Source of the DNA: Paenibacillus lactis
GTDB lineage: Bacteria; Bacillota; Bacilli; Paenibacillales; Paenibacillaceae
Direction: 5' to 3'
Length of the DNA stretch: 64,000 nucleotides
NCBI RefSeq assembly: GCF_017873605.1
Contig: NZ_JAGGKI010000001.1
Coordinates: 434,001 to 498,000 of the forward strand
Shown piece by piece: positions 33,200 through 42,495 of this stretch. The notes under the pieces were generated by a model. That model was not told where the DNA came from. It made no database searches and was given only the letters and a program-made list of their open reading frames with translations. Each line of letters opens with the position of its first letter. Position 1 is the stretch's first letter. The translations under genes were made by a program, and so were the position numbers.

Positions 33200-34414
33200 A
33201 TGGCATTATCCCAGCAGCTTAGTAACAGCAATCCATCCATTAAACAACCGTTTCCCGTGTCCATTCTATCGCTTACGGTCGGCGCGTTTGCGATTGGCAT
33301 GACGGAGTTCGTCATCATGGGAATTCTACCGAATGTCGCCGCAGATCTAAACGTCAGCATCGCGATGGCGGGCCAGCTGATCACGATGTACGCTTTGGGG
33401 GTTGCCGTCGGCGCTCCCATCCTGACGATTCTTACGCATAAAATTCCGCAGAAGAAGCTCCTTCTTCTGCTAATGGGACTATTCATATTCGGCAACGGAA
33501 TCTCCGTGTTTGCACCGAATTATGCCGTTCTCATGGGCGCCCGGATGCTGACGGCGTTAACGCACGGCACCTTCTTCGGGGTCGGCGCGGTGATCGCCTC
33601 CGGCCTCGTTCGCCCGGACAAACGGGCTGGCGCCGTCTCCATTATGATGGCCGGCTTGACGATCGCCAATATAATCGGCGTCCCGCTCGGTACCTTCATC
33701 GGTCAACAGATGGGCTGGCGCGCCTCCTTCGGCGCAATTGCCATCATGGGCGTCCTTGCGCTGGTCGGCATCCTGATCTTCATTCCGCAGATTCGCCAGG
33801 AGCAGTCTTCAGGCATTGTCCAGCAGGTGAAGGAGCTTTTGAAGCCCAAGCTGACGCTGTTTCTGCTCATTGGCGCGCTCGGCAATGCCGGCCTGTTCGC
33901 GGTGTTTACCTACATCGCTTCCCTGCTGATCGAGATTACGGGATACGCGGAGGCAAGCGTCACGTGGATCCTCATTTTATTCGGCTGCGGCGTTACGCTG
34001 GGCAACATCGTTGGCGGGAAGCTGGCCGATTGGAAGCTCATGCCTTCGATCCTAAGCATCTATTTCGCGACCGCCGTCATCCTGGCGATCCTGACGTTCA
34101 CCATTCACCAGCCGATATTGGCTGTGGTAACCATTGTGCTGTGGGGAGCGGCCTCATTCGCCGTCATGCCCGGCCTGCAAATTCGGGTGATGAACTTGGC
34201 GCAGGGAGCGCCAGCGCTCGCCTCAACCTCCTCCCATTCCGCCGGCAACTTGGGGAATGCGGCCGGGGCTTTCATCGGAGGGCTTGTCATCACGCATCTA
34301 AGCCTGAACGCCCTGCCTTGGGTAGGGGCCATTCTGGCGGGAATCGCCTTCTTATTGGGCCTCGCCTGCTATATCTCCGAGCGCAAGACCGGGGATGCAG
34401 CCGTGAAGGCATGA
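33200..34414 (+). CDS. MFS transporter (AraJ/YdhP-like, DHA1)
   Basis: A transporter of 404 residues with twelve helices. The start VGAFAIGMTEFVIMGILPNV matches AraJ/YdhP-type sugar or drug exporters, followed by GQLITMYALGVAVGAPILT, then ARMLTALTHGTFFGVGAVIA and PLGTFIGQQMGWRASFGAI in helix 5. ATG at 33200 has GAAAGG about 13 nt upstream, a weak arrangement. It is a single-gene unit. The palindrome AGCAGGCCTGCT lies about 75 nt upstream and could bind a regulator. The substrate is unknown. Confidence 0.92.
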   Translation: MALSQQLSNSNPSIKQPFPVSILSLTVGAFAIGMTEFVIMGILPNVAADLNVSIAMAGQLITMYALGVAVGAPILTILTHKIPQKKLLLLLMGLFIFGNGISVFAPNYAVLMGARMLTALTHGTFFGVGAVIASGLVRPDKRAGAVSIMMAGLTIANIIGVPLGTFIGQQMGWRASFGAIAIMGVLALVGILIFIPQIRQEQSSGIVQQVKELLKPKLTLFLLIGALGNAGLFAVFTYIASLLIEITGYAEASVTWILILFGCGVTLGNIVGGKLADWKLMPSILSIYFATAVILAILTFTIHQPILAVVTIVLWGAASFAVMPGLQIRVMNLAQGAPALASTSSHSAGNLGNAAGAFIGGLVITHLSLNALPWVGAILAGIAFLLGLACYISERKTGDAAVKA

Positions 34415-34500
34415 GACGAGGTATGCCAGAATAGTTAATGATGTGCTTCCTGGCTTTTTCTTGAAGATAGACCATATCTAAAATTCCGAGGAGGTCCTCC

Positions 34501-35061
34501 ATGCCGCGACTTATGAAGTTCAGCCTCATATTCGCAGCCATTGCAGCTGTACTCTATGTCATGATCTATGATTTCGGATTCCCCAAATTTCCGTATGAGA
34601 TCCGAATGAGCTATCCTGCCGTACAGTACACTGCGGAAGATCCCTCCTCTGCCGTTCCTACGACCATCGAAATTGAGGGAACTTATTATCGCCGGTTGTT
34701 CCAAGAGCCGCTGTTCGACGGATCGATTCGGGTCCCTCTGTATGACTTCACGATGAGCTCTGATCCTGATACTGAGTATCCGCTGTATCGTTATGACCGC
34801 ATATACGAAGACCCGCAGGGAAGCAGCAATGACACCTATATCTCCTTCTTGAATTATCCATCGTACACGTTCAAATCGAATGGCGCGATTGATAGCGTAA
34901 CGATCGAGACGCTCGGTCAGCTATACATGAAGGACCGCTTTCAGCAAGTATTGATTCAAGTCACCCGCGATCCGGACGTAGACGCGAATCCATGGTTCAT
35001 CGTCGCTCCGGCAGCGACCATCGAGGAGGCCGAGCAGCTGCGGAAACACATACTTCCCTAG
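34501..35061 (+). CDS. membrane-anchored hypothetical protein
   Basis: A protein of 186 residues with one N-terminal helix (FSLIFAAIAAVLYVMIYDF, residues 7-25) that is probably an uncleaved anchor, followed by about 160 extracytoplasmic residues rich in Tyr and Asp. The segment TIEIEGTYYRRLFQEPLFDG and the closing TIEEAEQLRKHIL suggest a compact domain, but I do not recognise a family. GAGGAGG precedes the ATG and is itself part of the palindrome GGAGGTCCTCC, which could mask it in the mRNA. It lies 86 nt after the MFS gene and may be co-transcribed. Confidence 0.75.
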   Translation: MPRLMKFSLIFAAIAAVLYVMIYDFGFPKFPYEIRMSYPAVQYTAEDPSSAVPTTIEIEGTYYRRLFQEPLFDGSIRVPLYDFTMSSDPDTEYPLYRYDRIYEDPQGSSNDTYISFLNYPSYTFKSNGAIDSVTIETLGQLYMKDRFQQVLIQVTRDPDVDANPWFIVAPAATIEEAEQLRKHILP

Positions 35062-35155
35062 GCTCTGTTCATAGGCGGCATACTTATCGTCAAGCCTGCT
35101 GAAGATCACCCGGCCTTTTACTCATAAATCGCTCCAACCATTGAATGTCCATGGC

Positions 35156-35199
35156 AAAAAGCCCCGGATTCCCTATAATTAAGGAATCCGGGGCTTTTC
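35156..35199. terminator. bidirectional terminator after mtlD
   Basis: AGCCCCGGATTCC and GGAATCCGGGGCT form a perfect 13-bp stem with AAAAA on the left and TTTT on the right. Confidence 0.92.
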
Positions 35200-35229
35200 A
35201 ATTTCAACTCGGCGCTTCCCTGCTTAAGC

Positions 35230-36396
35230 TTAGGATCGGTTTTCCAGCTCAATCTTCAGCGCCTCATAGTGCTCCATCAGCTCGCCCATAATCGGATGCT
35301 CGCCCGCAATGCCCGTATACTTGGACGCCGTATCGCTTGGTCCGATCTCGCGAACGGAGCGCTGCAGCTCAGCGCTTTCCGGGTCCTCAGGCACGTCGAA
35401 CAGCAGCGCGGCCGCCATCGATTTGGCCAGGCTTTTGTATGCCAGTCCGCTTTCGAAGGCCAGCATGGCCGGGGACACGAGACGGTCCCCGGGCGACAGC
35501 TTCCGGATCGGGGAGCGTCCTACGCGCACCACCTCATCGGTAAGAGCCGGGTTGCGGAAACGGTCCAGAATGGTTGCAATGTATGCCTGATGCTCCGCCG
35601 GATTGAAGCCGTGCTTGTGGATCAGCGCCGCGCCGGTCTCATCCAGGACGGCACGGACATGCTTCGCCACCTCATCGTCCTTCACCGCATCCTGAATCGT
35701 CTCGTATCCTTTCAGGAAACCGATGTAGGCAGCGGAGCAGTGCCCGGTATTCACCGTGAACAGCTTGCGTTCAATGTACGGCTCCAGCCGGTCCACATAA
35801 TGCACGCCCTCGACCGGCTTGAAGCCATCCAGCATCTGCGAACGGTCCACTGCCCACTCATAGAAAGGCTCGACAACCACCTTGAGCCGGTCCTCATGCT
35901 GCTGGAGCGGTACAATCCGGTCAACGGCCGCATCCGGGAACGCAATGCTGGAATCCGCCTTCCGTCTCGTCTCCTCATCCAGCAGGCCATAGACATGCTC
36001 TTTCAGCTGGGTGCTGCCGCCGATGGCATTCTCGCAAGCGATAATGTGAAGCGGAGCAGCCTCCCCCTGCAGCCGGAGCTTTAGTCCTTCCGCAATCGTA
36101 GGCGCGATAAACTTCAAAATATTGACGCCTACCGCCGTTGTCACAATATCGGCTTCCGCAACTGCCCGCGCAGCCGCTTCGGGCTCCGAGGCGCTGTTCA
36201 GCGCAGTGATGCCCTTGACCACCGTCGTCTCCTGACCTTCGCTGGCAAGCGTCACCGGATACTCCCCGCGTGCTTTCAGCTCGGATACCAGCTCTTCGTT
36301 CACATCGACGAAGCAAACCTCGTAGCCTGCTTGAGACAGAAGAAGTCCGATAAACCCGCGCCCGATGTTGCCTGCTCCGAAATGGACCGCCTTCAT
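35230..36396 (-). CDS. mtlD: mannitol-1-phosphate 5-dehydrogenase
   Basis: A cytoplasmic enzyme of 388 residues that oxidises mannitol 1-phosphate to fructose 6-phosphate with NAD+. The dinucleotide-binding start VHFGAGNIGRGFIG is at residues 4-17; VNTGHCSAAYIGFLKGYETI near residue 215 contains the family His, and RNPALTDEVVRVGRSPIRKL is the conserved C-terminal segment. Length agrees with the long-chain polyol dehydrogenase family. The ATG overlaps the mtlF stop (ATGA), so it is translationally coupled. It is the last gene of mtlA-mtlR-mtlF-mtlD. Confidence 0.96.
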   Translation of the reverse strand: MKAVHFGAGNIGRGFIGLLLSQAGYEVCFVDVNEELVSELKARGEYPVTLASEGQETTVVKGITALNSASEPEAAARAVAEADIVTTAVGVNILKFIAPTIAEGLKLRLQGEAAPLHIIACENAIGGSTQLKEHVYGLLDEETRRKADSSIAFPDAAVDRIVPLQQHEDRLKVVVEPFYEWAVDRSQMLDGFKPVEGVHYVDRLEPYIERKLFTVNTGHCSAAYIGFLKGYETIQDAVKDDEVAKHVRAVLDETGAALIHKHGFNPAEHQAYIATILDRFRNPALTDEVVRVGRSPIRKLSPGDRLVSPAMLAFESGLAYKSLAKSMAAALLFDVPEDPESAELQRSVREIGPSDTASKYTGIAGEHPIMGELMEHYEALKIELENRS

Positions 36397-36833
36397 GCGC
36401 CCATTCCCCCTTCGAAGATGGCGAGGATCTCCTCCTCCGTCGAAGCGTTCATAACCTTCTCAATGCTCTCGTCATCGGTGAAGATCATCGCTACATTCGT
36501 CAAAATCTCCATATGGTCGCCGCCGGCAGCCGCAATGCCGATAACGATGAAGGCCGGCTCGTCGCCGCCAAAATCAACGCCCTCCGGGAAGCGAACGATG
36601 GACAGGCCCGTAGAAGCGACCATGCCCTTGGCTTCTTTCGTGCCATGAGGTATGGCGAGGCCGCCGCCCATGTACGTGGAGGCGATCTCTTCGCGCTCCA
36701 GCATTTTGTCCACATAGTCCTCCGACACATGGCCCGCCTTCACCAGCAGGTTGCCTGCCATGCGAATCGCTTCGCTCTTGCTGCTCGCCTGAGCGTTCAA
36801 AATCACTTTTTCTTTCGACAGTATGTTGGTCAT
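36393..36833 (-). CDS. mtlF: PTS mannitol-specific EIIA component
   Basis: A phosphocarrier of 146 residues that passes phosphate from HPr to the EIIB domain of MtlA. The active-site His is in GGGLAIPHGTKEAKG (about residue 63), and VIGIAAAGGDHMEILTNVA follows, both typical of mannitol/fructose EIIA proteins. GAGGGAG precedes the ATG. Being separate from MtlA matches the Firmicute arrangement. The stop overlaps the mtlD start. Confidence 0.95.
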   Translation of the reverse strand: MTNILSKEKVILNAQASSKSEAIRMAGNLLVKAGHVSEDYVDKMLEREEIASTYMGGGLAIPHGTKEAKGMVASTGLSIVRFPEGVDFGGDEPAFIVIGIAAAGGDHMEILTNVAMIFTDDESIEKVMNASTEEEILAIFEGGMGA

Positions 36834-36880
36834 CGTTAATCTCCCTCTTTCTATAGTCTATGTTCGATTTGTCCGTGTAC

Positions 36881-38953
36881 TTATGGTCTATGATTCAAAA
36901 AATGCTGCAGCTCCTCCGCCAAGAAGGAGCGTATCTCTTCTTCGCTGCCCTGCTCCATCAGCTCGATCAGCTCGGAGCCGAGCAGCATCGCGCTAATCTC
37001 GCTCAGCACCTCCAGACTCTCCTTCGGGAGCTGCTTCGGGGCGAGCATCAGCAGGATGACGTCGGCCTCCAGCCCCTCTTCGAGCGGAACGGGCTCCGCC
37101 AAACGGAAGAGCGTGATTGAAGGCTTCGCAATGTGCCGGCTCCGGGTATGGAACAGCGCGAGCCTCGTCTCGGGGATGAGCTGCGTGCCCATCCGTTCCC
37201 GCTCAAGCAGGCGGTTCACCACGCTCCCCGGATCATGTACCGCCTCCAACGCATGCATGCGCGATAACGCGTCTGTCAGCGTTCCTTCCAGATCCGCCGG
37301 AGCATTATCCAGGCGGTATACATGGAAGCCGTCTAACAGCGCCACGATTTCGTTCATGAGCGCGGCCTGCATCCGCAATCGCTCGAAGGATGCGGCCTTG
37401 CGCTCATCTTGCCCTGCGGCAGCAGCGCCTCCGCTGCCCCCTGCCGGCTTTGTCGCCGCGCGCTGGAGGAAATGGAGCAGACGCTCCTTATCATCTGCCG
37501 TAAGCAGCGGGCTCAGCCGGATGTATTTATCTTTTGAAAGGGGCAGGTCAATCGTGGAAATAATCAGATCATACTGCTCCTCCGGCATCCGCGCCGCTTC
37601 ATACCATGACGCGTTGCCGAGAACCTCGATCTGAGGCATCTCCTTGCGCAGCCGGGTTCCAAGAAGCCTGGATGAGCTTAGCCCGCTTGAGCAGACGAGA
37701 ATCGCCCTCACAGGCTGCTCCGGCTGATTCAGCCGTTCAATGGATGCGCCGAAATGCATGACGAGAAAGCCGATCTCTTCATCAGGCACATCCAGCCCGT
37801 TTCGGATTTCATCCACCGCCTGACGGACGATGCCGAACAGCTCCTCGTAATCCTTGCGGATCGGACTCAGCAGCGGATTACGGATGCGGGTGCCCTCCCG
37901 GAGCCGCTTCATTGCGGCACCCAGATGCTCCACCAATCCGGCCCGAAGCGTCCGGTCCTCTTGAAAATCCAGCCCTGTCCGCTTCGCCACCGCTTCGGTC
38001 AACCGGTGCGCAATCTCCACCATTTCGACATCGGAATGGGCGAGCTCGATAATCTCCGACATTTCGCCCGCTGCGTCAAACAATTTTGCGATATAAACAA
38101 CCTCTGCGTCGGAGAGCCTTAGGTCCAGCGTATTTTCCAGCCGGACGGCAAAGCTTCTTGCGTCAGCCAGCATCGCTTTTGCGCTTCCTGCCTCCTCGGG
38201 CCGGATGGATTCAATCGGACGCCCCTGCCGAATTCGGCTTACGGTGACCGATAGAGCGATCAGCATCCGTGTGTAGGCTTCTTCGGTTAAGCTCTCCGTC
38301 CAGCTCCAGCCCATATCCCATAGGGCTCTTTCAACGTCCAGAAGGACAGGCTTGTCGATCATGGACAGCAGGCGGGCGATGGCGGGATGACTGTAGTCTT
38401 CGTAGCCGTCTCCGACCAGATCGGAGTAATCCACATGCTCATCGGCCAGCCTGCAGATTGCCCACCGCTTGCCGCTCTCCGCCCCTTCGATCTCGACGCC
38501 ATATCCCCTGCGCCGGATCAGCGACAGTCCGAACCGCTTCATCCACGGCTCGACCTCATCCAGATCATTGCTGATGGTCGGAACCGTGACCTTCAAGCTG
38601 TGGGCCAAGGCAAACAGCTTAACCGGCTCCTCGGCTTCCAGCAGCGCGCAGAGCAGAAGGATTTTCCGCTCTTCCCCGGAGTAATCTGCGGGCTTGCCTG
38701 CGATCAGCCGTGCCCGAAGGCTTGCTTCGGCCCCGGGCGCCTTGCTCTCCAGCCGGATGCCCGTTCCCGACTTTTTGTAAAGCAGTACCCCCGCACCCTG
38801 TAGATGCTCCTCAACGGCTTCCAGCTCCCGATGGACCGTTCTGACGCTGACCCCGATCTCAGACGCGATCTCTGCAGCCGTCATGCCCTCCGGTCTGTCG
38901 AGCAAGAGCAGAAGCAGCTGGCGCTGCCGGGCAGTTATAGGTTCCAGATCCAT
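36881..38953 (-). CDS. mtlR: mannitol operon activator MtlR (PRD, EIIB- and EIIA-like domains)
   Basis: A PTS-controlled activator of about 690 residues. Order: helix-turn-helix (MTAAEIASEIGVSVRTVHRE, near 25-45), a second Mga-like wing, two PRD domains, an EIIB-like domain with Cys in LVCSSGLSSSRLLGTRL, and an EIIA-like domain with His in FHTRSRHIAKPSITLF. In Bacillus, phosphorylation at PRD His activates and EIIB/EIIA phosphorylation inhibits. The start is unclear: ATG 38953 follows GGGAGG at only 1 nt, and GTG 38968 has no site. A low-complexity Gly/Ala linker (GGSGGAAAAG) joins the last two domains. Confidence 0.93.
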   Translation of the reverse strand: MDLEPITARQRQLLLLLLDRPEGMTAAEIASEIGVSVRTVHRELEAVEEHLQGAGVLLYKKSGTGIRLESKAPGAEASLRARLIAGKPADYSGEERKILLLCALLEAEEPVKLFALAHSLKVTVPTISNDLDEVEPWMKRFGLSLIRRRGYGVEIEGAESGKRWAICRLADEHVDYSDLVGDGYEDYSHPAIARLLSMIDKPVLLDVERALWDMGWSWTESLTEEAYTRMLIALSVTVSRIRQGRPIESIRPEEAGSAKAMLADARSFAVRLENTLDLRLSDAEVVYIAKLFDAAGEMSEIIELAHSDVEMVEIAHRLTEAVAKRTGLDFQEDRTLRAGLVEHLGAAMKRLREGTRIRNPLLSPIRKDYEELFGIVRQAVDEIRNGLDVPDEEIGFLVMHFGASIERLNQPEQPVRAILVCSSGLSSSRLLGTRLRKEMPQIEVLGNASWYEAARMPEEQYDLIISTIDLPLSKDKYIRLSPLLTADDKERLLHFLQRAATKPAGGSGGAAAAGQDERKAASFERLRMQAALMNEIVALLDGFHVYRLDNAPADLEGTLTDALSRMHALEAVHDPGSVVNRLLERERMGTQLIPETRLALFHTRSRHIAKPSITLFRLAEPVPLEEGLEADVILLMLAPKQLPKESLEVLSEISAMLLGSELIELMEQGSEEEIRSFLAEELQHFLNHRP

Positions 38954-39024
38954 GCCTCCCTTCTGCACGAAATGGAGACAACGCCGGCGTATAGGCGCCA
39001 GCGTGTCATATCGTTACTGCAATA

Positions 39025-40461
39025 TTAATCTTTCAGACGTTCCACAAGCTCATCATATCTCGGGCTCTTCAGGAAGTTGTCGATCGAGATATGCTCCGCA
39101 TTCGGATTTTTGGCGATGGCCCGTTCCGTCAGCGTCTTCTGCGTGATGACGATATCCGCATCGTCCGGAATTTCGCTGACCGCCGAGTTCACGACGGTAA
39201 TGTTCACGCCGGCCTGCTGCAGCTTCTTCCGGAGGACGGAAGCGCCCATCGCGCTCGAGCCCATGCCTGCGTCGCAAGCGAATACGATTTTGTTGATATT
39301 CGTCTTATCCGCGTTAGCGACAGCAGCTGCGGCAGGAGCGACTTGATCATTCATGCCGCCTGTCTTCATCGCCTTCATTTTCGCAGAGGCTTCTTCCAGG
39401 TTCGGCTCCTCTTCACCCTTCTTACCCGTTTTGAGCAGCACTGCCGCAACGAGGAAGGATGCGATCGTCGCCGTGATGACACCGGACAGGACGGCCAGCA
39501 GCCCGCCTTTAGGCGCCATGGCAAAGTAAGCGAAGATGCTTCCCGGCGATGCTGGGCCTACAAGTCCAGCACCAAACAGCTGGAAGGTGAACGTTCCGAC
39601 TACGCCGCCCGCGATGGCAGCGAGAATCAGTACCGGCTTCATCAGAATGTACGGGAAATAAATCTCATGAATCCCGCCCAGGAAGTGAATAACGACTGCG
39701 CCCGGTGCGGAAGCCTTCGCGGATCCGCGTCCTACAAGCCAATAAGCCAGCAGGATGCCGAGGCCCGGGCCGGGATTGGATTCAAGCATATACAGCACGG
39801 ACTGACCGATCCGGGCCGATTCCTCGGTTGCAATCGGGCTCAATATCCCGTGGTTGATCGCATTGTTAAGGAACAGGATTTTCGCCGGTTCAATAATAAT
39901 GTTGACCAGCGGCAGCAAATTGGCATTGACCAGCACGTCGACGCCCGCGGACAGTGCCTTGGTAACCCCCTGAATCAACGGTCCGATGCCGGTATAGGCG
40001 ATAAGAGCAAGCACTCCGCCAATAATACCGAGCGAGAAGTTGTTGACCAGCATTTCGAAGCCGGATTTGATCTTGCCGTCGATCAGTTTGTCGAATTGCT
40101 TCAGCACCCACGCTGCGAGCGGTCCGACGATCATGGCTCCTAGGAACATCGGAATGTCCGATCCGACAATAACCCCGACTGTAGCGACTGCACCGATGAC
40201 GGCCCCCCGTTTGTCGTGGACCATCTGCCCGCCGGTGTAACCGATCAAGAGTGGCAGCAAGTAGCTGATCATTGGACCGACCAGCTTGCCGAGCGTTTCG
40301 TTCGGGAACCAGCCGGTCGGGATGAATAAGGCCGTAATCAAGCCCCAAGCGATAAATGCGCCGATGTTCGGCATGACCATACCGCTCAGGAGACGGCCGA
40401 GCTGTTGAATTTTGACGCGTATGCCTCCGCCGGATGCGTTGGCCTTCGTCTCAGTGGACAT
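39025..40461 (-). CDS. mtlA: PTS mannitol-specific EIICB component
   Basis: The membrane permease of the mannitol PTS, 478 residues. Residues 20-340 are the EIIC domain with about eight helices (GRLLSGMVMPNIGAFIAWGL at the start, GGIHEIYFPYILMKP in the sugar-binding region). A charged linker follows, then the EIIB domain with the phosphocysteine in IVFACDAGMGSSAMGAS (near residue 397). It imports and phosphorylates mannitol, which MtlD then oxidises. It is the first gene of the operon; the promoter region holds a candidate cre site and an inverted repeat. Confidence 0.96.
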   Translation of the reverse strand: MSTETKANASGGGIRVKIQQLGRLLSGMVMPNIGAFIAWGLITALFIPTGWFPNETLGKLVGPMISYLLPLLIGYTGGQMVHDKRGAVIGAVATVGVIVGSDIPMFLGAMIVGPLAAWVLKQFDKLIDGKIKSGFEMLVNNFSLGIIGGVLALIAYTGIGPLIQGVTKALSAGVDVLVNANLLPLVNIIIEPAKILFLNNAINHGILSPIATEESARIGQSVLYMLESNPGPGLGILLAYWLVGRGSAKASAPGAVVIHFLGGIHEIYFPYILMKPVLILAAIAGGVVGTFTFQLFGAGLVGPASPGSIFAYFAMAPKGGLLAVLSGVITATIASFLVAAVLLKTGKKGEEEPNLEEASAKMKAMKTGGMNDQVAPAAAAVANADKTNINKIVFACDAGMGSSAMGASVLRKKLQQAGVNITVVNSAVSEIPDDADIVITQKTLTERAIAKNPNAEHISIDNFLKSPRYDELVERLKD

Positions 40462-40826
40462 GATGCGATACCTCCAGTCCTTATTTTGAAATATATAAAA
40501 AAATCGGTTGTGTCATGAACCATGTCTGACATCTTTATGTTAAGGCATTTTGGTAAGCGCACTCAACGAAAGGAAAATTCGGTTTCGGCAAGAATATTGT
40601 TGACAATTTTTAAATGGATCATGTTTGTTATTTGAAAATATCTCCCGATAGGCAGTTCTTTCATAGTTCACGGCCAGTTTGATCCTCATAAATTCTCGTT
40701 TTTCCCGTTGATTTTCGTTTCATATAGGTTATACCTATAAATTATATTTAATTTATATATTTCCTTAATGAGGCAAGGGTGGGTTACGATGGAGCCAGCC
40801 AATCATTTCGAGAGGAGTTTTGAACT
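40462..40826 (-). promoter_or_regulatory. mtl promoter region with cre-like site and inverted repeat
   Basis: TGGTAAGCGCACTCA (40551-40565) matches the CcpA cre consensus at about 13 of 15 positions and overlaps a -35-like TTGAGT on the minus strand. Upstream, ATTGTTGACAAT (about 40595-40612) contains arms ATTGT/ACAAT and is a candidate MtlR site. The rest is A+T-rich and also feeds the divergent methyltransferase gene. Confidence 0.5.
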
Positions 40827-41507
40827 ATGGACCCGTCGGTAAAAGACCTGTTTGACGCTGTCGCCGGTGACTATGACCGGGAGCGCCGGCAGCTGATCCC
40901 CTGTTTTGACGATTTTTACGGAATGGCGCTGTCTCTCGTTGAGAGCGACCATCCATCGCCGCGTATCCTGGACCTGGGAGCCGGCACCGGACTGTTCTCC
41001 GGCATGGTGCTGCATAAGCACCCGCATGCCCGCTTAACCCTGATGGACCTGAGCGACAAAATGCTCGAAGGCGCCCGCCGAAGATTCGCAGGAGCGGATC
41101 AGGTCCGCTATATTACCGGCGACTACGCGGACTATCCATTCCGCGAGTCTTACGACATCGTCATCTCCTCCCTGTCGATCCACCATCTGACCCACCCTGC
41201 CAAGCAGCGATTGTTCCATGCTGTGTACGGGGCCCTCGAGCCGGGCGGGATCTTTGTGAACGCCGATCAGGTTCGGGGAAGGCACACGAGCTCCGATGAA
41301 TACTACCGGCAGCGCTGGCTGGAATCGATTCGCCGCAGCGGCTTATCCGAGGCAGCGATCGAAGCTTCGATCAAGCGGCGGGCGGTTGACATTAACGCGT
41401 CATTGGAGGACCAGCTCCGTTGGATGGAGGAGGCGGGCTTTCAGGAGACGGACTGCATGTATAAGCATTTGGATTTTGCCGTGTTCTTCGGAAGGAAGCC
41501 GAGTTAA
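40827..41507 (+). CDS. class I SAM-dependent methyltransferase
   Basis: A methyltransferase of 226 residues. Motif I ILDLGAGTGLFSGMVL is at about residues 46-61, the acidic motif II end is TLMDLSDKMLEGARRRF, and the post-motif segment is YDIVISSLSIHHLTHPAKQRLF with GALEPGGIFVNAD. This is the UbiE/Methyltransf_25-type group acting on small molecules. GAGAGGAG precedes the ATG. It is divergent from the mtl operon and ends at a good hairpin. The acceptor is unknown. Confidence 0.93.
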   Translation: MDPSVKDLFDAVAGDYDRERRQLIPCFDDFYGMALSLVESDHPSPRILDLGAGTGLFSGMVLHKHPHARLTLMDLSDKMLEGARRRFAGADQVRYITGDYADYPFRESYDIVISSLSIHHLTHPAKQRLFHAVYGALEPGGIFVNADQVRGRHTSSDEYYRQRWLESIRRSGLSEAAIEASIKRRAVDINASLEDQLRWMEEAGFQETDCMYKHLDFAVFFGRKPS

Positions 41508-41517
41508 AACAAACGAA

Positions 41518-41553
41518 AACAAGCTCGTTCCTCAATAAGAGGAAGAGCTTGTT
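41518..41553. terminator. bidirectional terminator
   Basis: ACAAGCTCgTTCCTC pairs with GAGGAAgAGCTTGT around aataa, between convergent genes, with TTTGTT following. Confidence 0.85.
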
Positions 41554-41602
41554 TGTTATTCGCTTATCTCTACTGATGATCTACTGCCTGTCCGGCACGC
41601 CG

Positions 41603-42304
41603 TCAAGCTTCATCATCCGCATGGATGTGAAGAATATAGCCTTTGCCCCGGATGCTCTCGATCCCAAGCAGTCCGCGGGTCTTCTTCCGAACCCGGTAGA
41701 TGAGGGCATTCATCTCCTCTGCGCTAACATCCGGCACGTCGTCCGGACCCGCCTCCCGCTCGGGCCAGACCAGGAGCTTCAGCTGCTCTTTGGATACGAA
41801 TTGCTCCTTGTGATGGAGCAGCAGTTCAACGCATTTATATTCTTTTTCCGAGAAGGCAATCACCGTTCTCCCATGAACGAGCTCCTGCTTATAGGGGTTG
41901 AGCGTTATGCCTCCCGTATCCTCGGCAGCCGCCAGATGTTTCATGAGCGGCGTAATATCCATCGTCTCATCCATTCGAAGCACCGAGAAGGTTAACACGA
42001 CCAGATCACCGGCCAGCGCCACGGAATCCCCATGCTGCAGCGGAGCCTCTCCATTCGGTTCCAGCCGCTGCTGATTGACGAAGGTTCCGTGCTTGCTGTT
42101 CAGATCTTTAATGCTGAATTGTCCGTCCCTGTAGATCAGCGCTGCGTGCTTGCGGGACACGTACACATTATCGAACGTGATATCCGGATCCCACTGCTTG
42201 CCCTTGCGCCCAAGCACCGTCATCGATCTCCTCAAAGGGATCACATCTCCGCGCTCGTACGGGTTCCCCCGTTCCACCATCAAGTAGGAGGATCTATCCA
42301 TCAT
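41603..42304 (-). CDS. FHA domain protein with winged-helix DNA-binding domain
   Basis: A protein of 233 residues joining two modules. Residues 15-105 are a forkhead-associated domain that binds phosphothreonine: TVLGRKGKQWDPDI, VYVSRKHAALIYRDG, SIKDLNSKHGTFVNQQRL. Residues 135-230 resemble the OmpR/PhoB winged helix: VIAFSEKEYKCVELLLHHK, EQLKLLVWPE, EEMNALIYRVRKKTRG and GIESIRGKGYIL. GGAGGTAGC precedes the ATG. This would allow Ser/Thr phosphorylation to control gene expression directly. No kinase gene is nearby. The target is unknown. Confidence 0.87.
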   Translation of the reverse strand: MMDRSSYLMVERGNPYERGDVIPLRRSMTVLGRKGKQWDPDITFDNVYVSRKHAALIYRDGQFSIKDLNSKHGTFVNQQRLEPNGEAPLQHGDSVALAGDLVVLTFSVLRMDETMDITPLMKHLAAAEDTGGITLNPYKQELVHGRTVIAFSEKEYKCVELLLHHKEQFVSKEQLKLLVWPEREAGPDDVPDVSAEEMNALIYRVRKKTRGLLGIESIRGKGYILHIHADDEA

Positions 42305-42495
42305 GCTACCTCCTGATTATCGTAATATCGCCCATGCTTTGTTTCATTTATCAGATCGCTATTATGCAATTGTTATGCTCCAGCCATTGAGTATGCGCCC
42401 AAAATCACTAACATGGATAAAGAGAATGAAGCTAGAGATATAGAGGAAGCCGAAACGCTCGGCTCTTAACAGTAACGATTTTGGGGGATTGAATC

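Noticed and set aside
35269..36084. 271-codon open frame antisense to mtlD
   Set aside because: Shadow of mtlD, without motif or start signal.
39091..40143. 350-codon open frame antisense to mtlA
   Set aside because: It overlaps the well-supported EIICB gene throughout and has no family features or ribosome site.
36881..40461. Possible break of the mtl operon by an inserted regulator
   Set aside because: The order mtlA-mtlR-mtlF-mtlD is normal for several Firmicutes.
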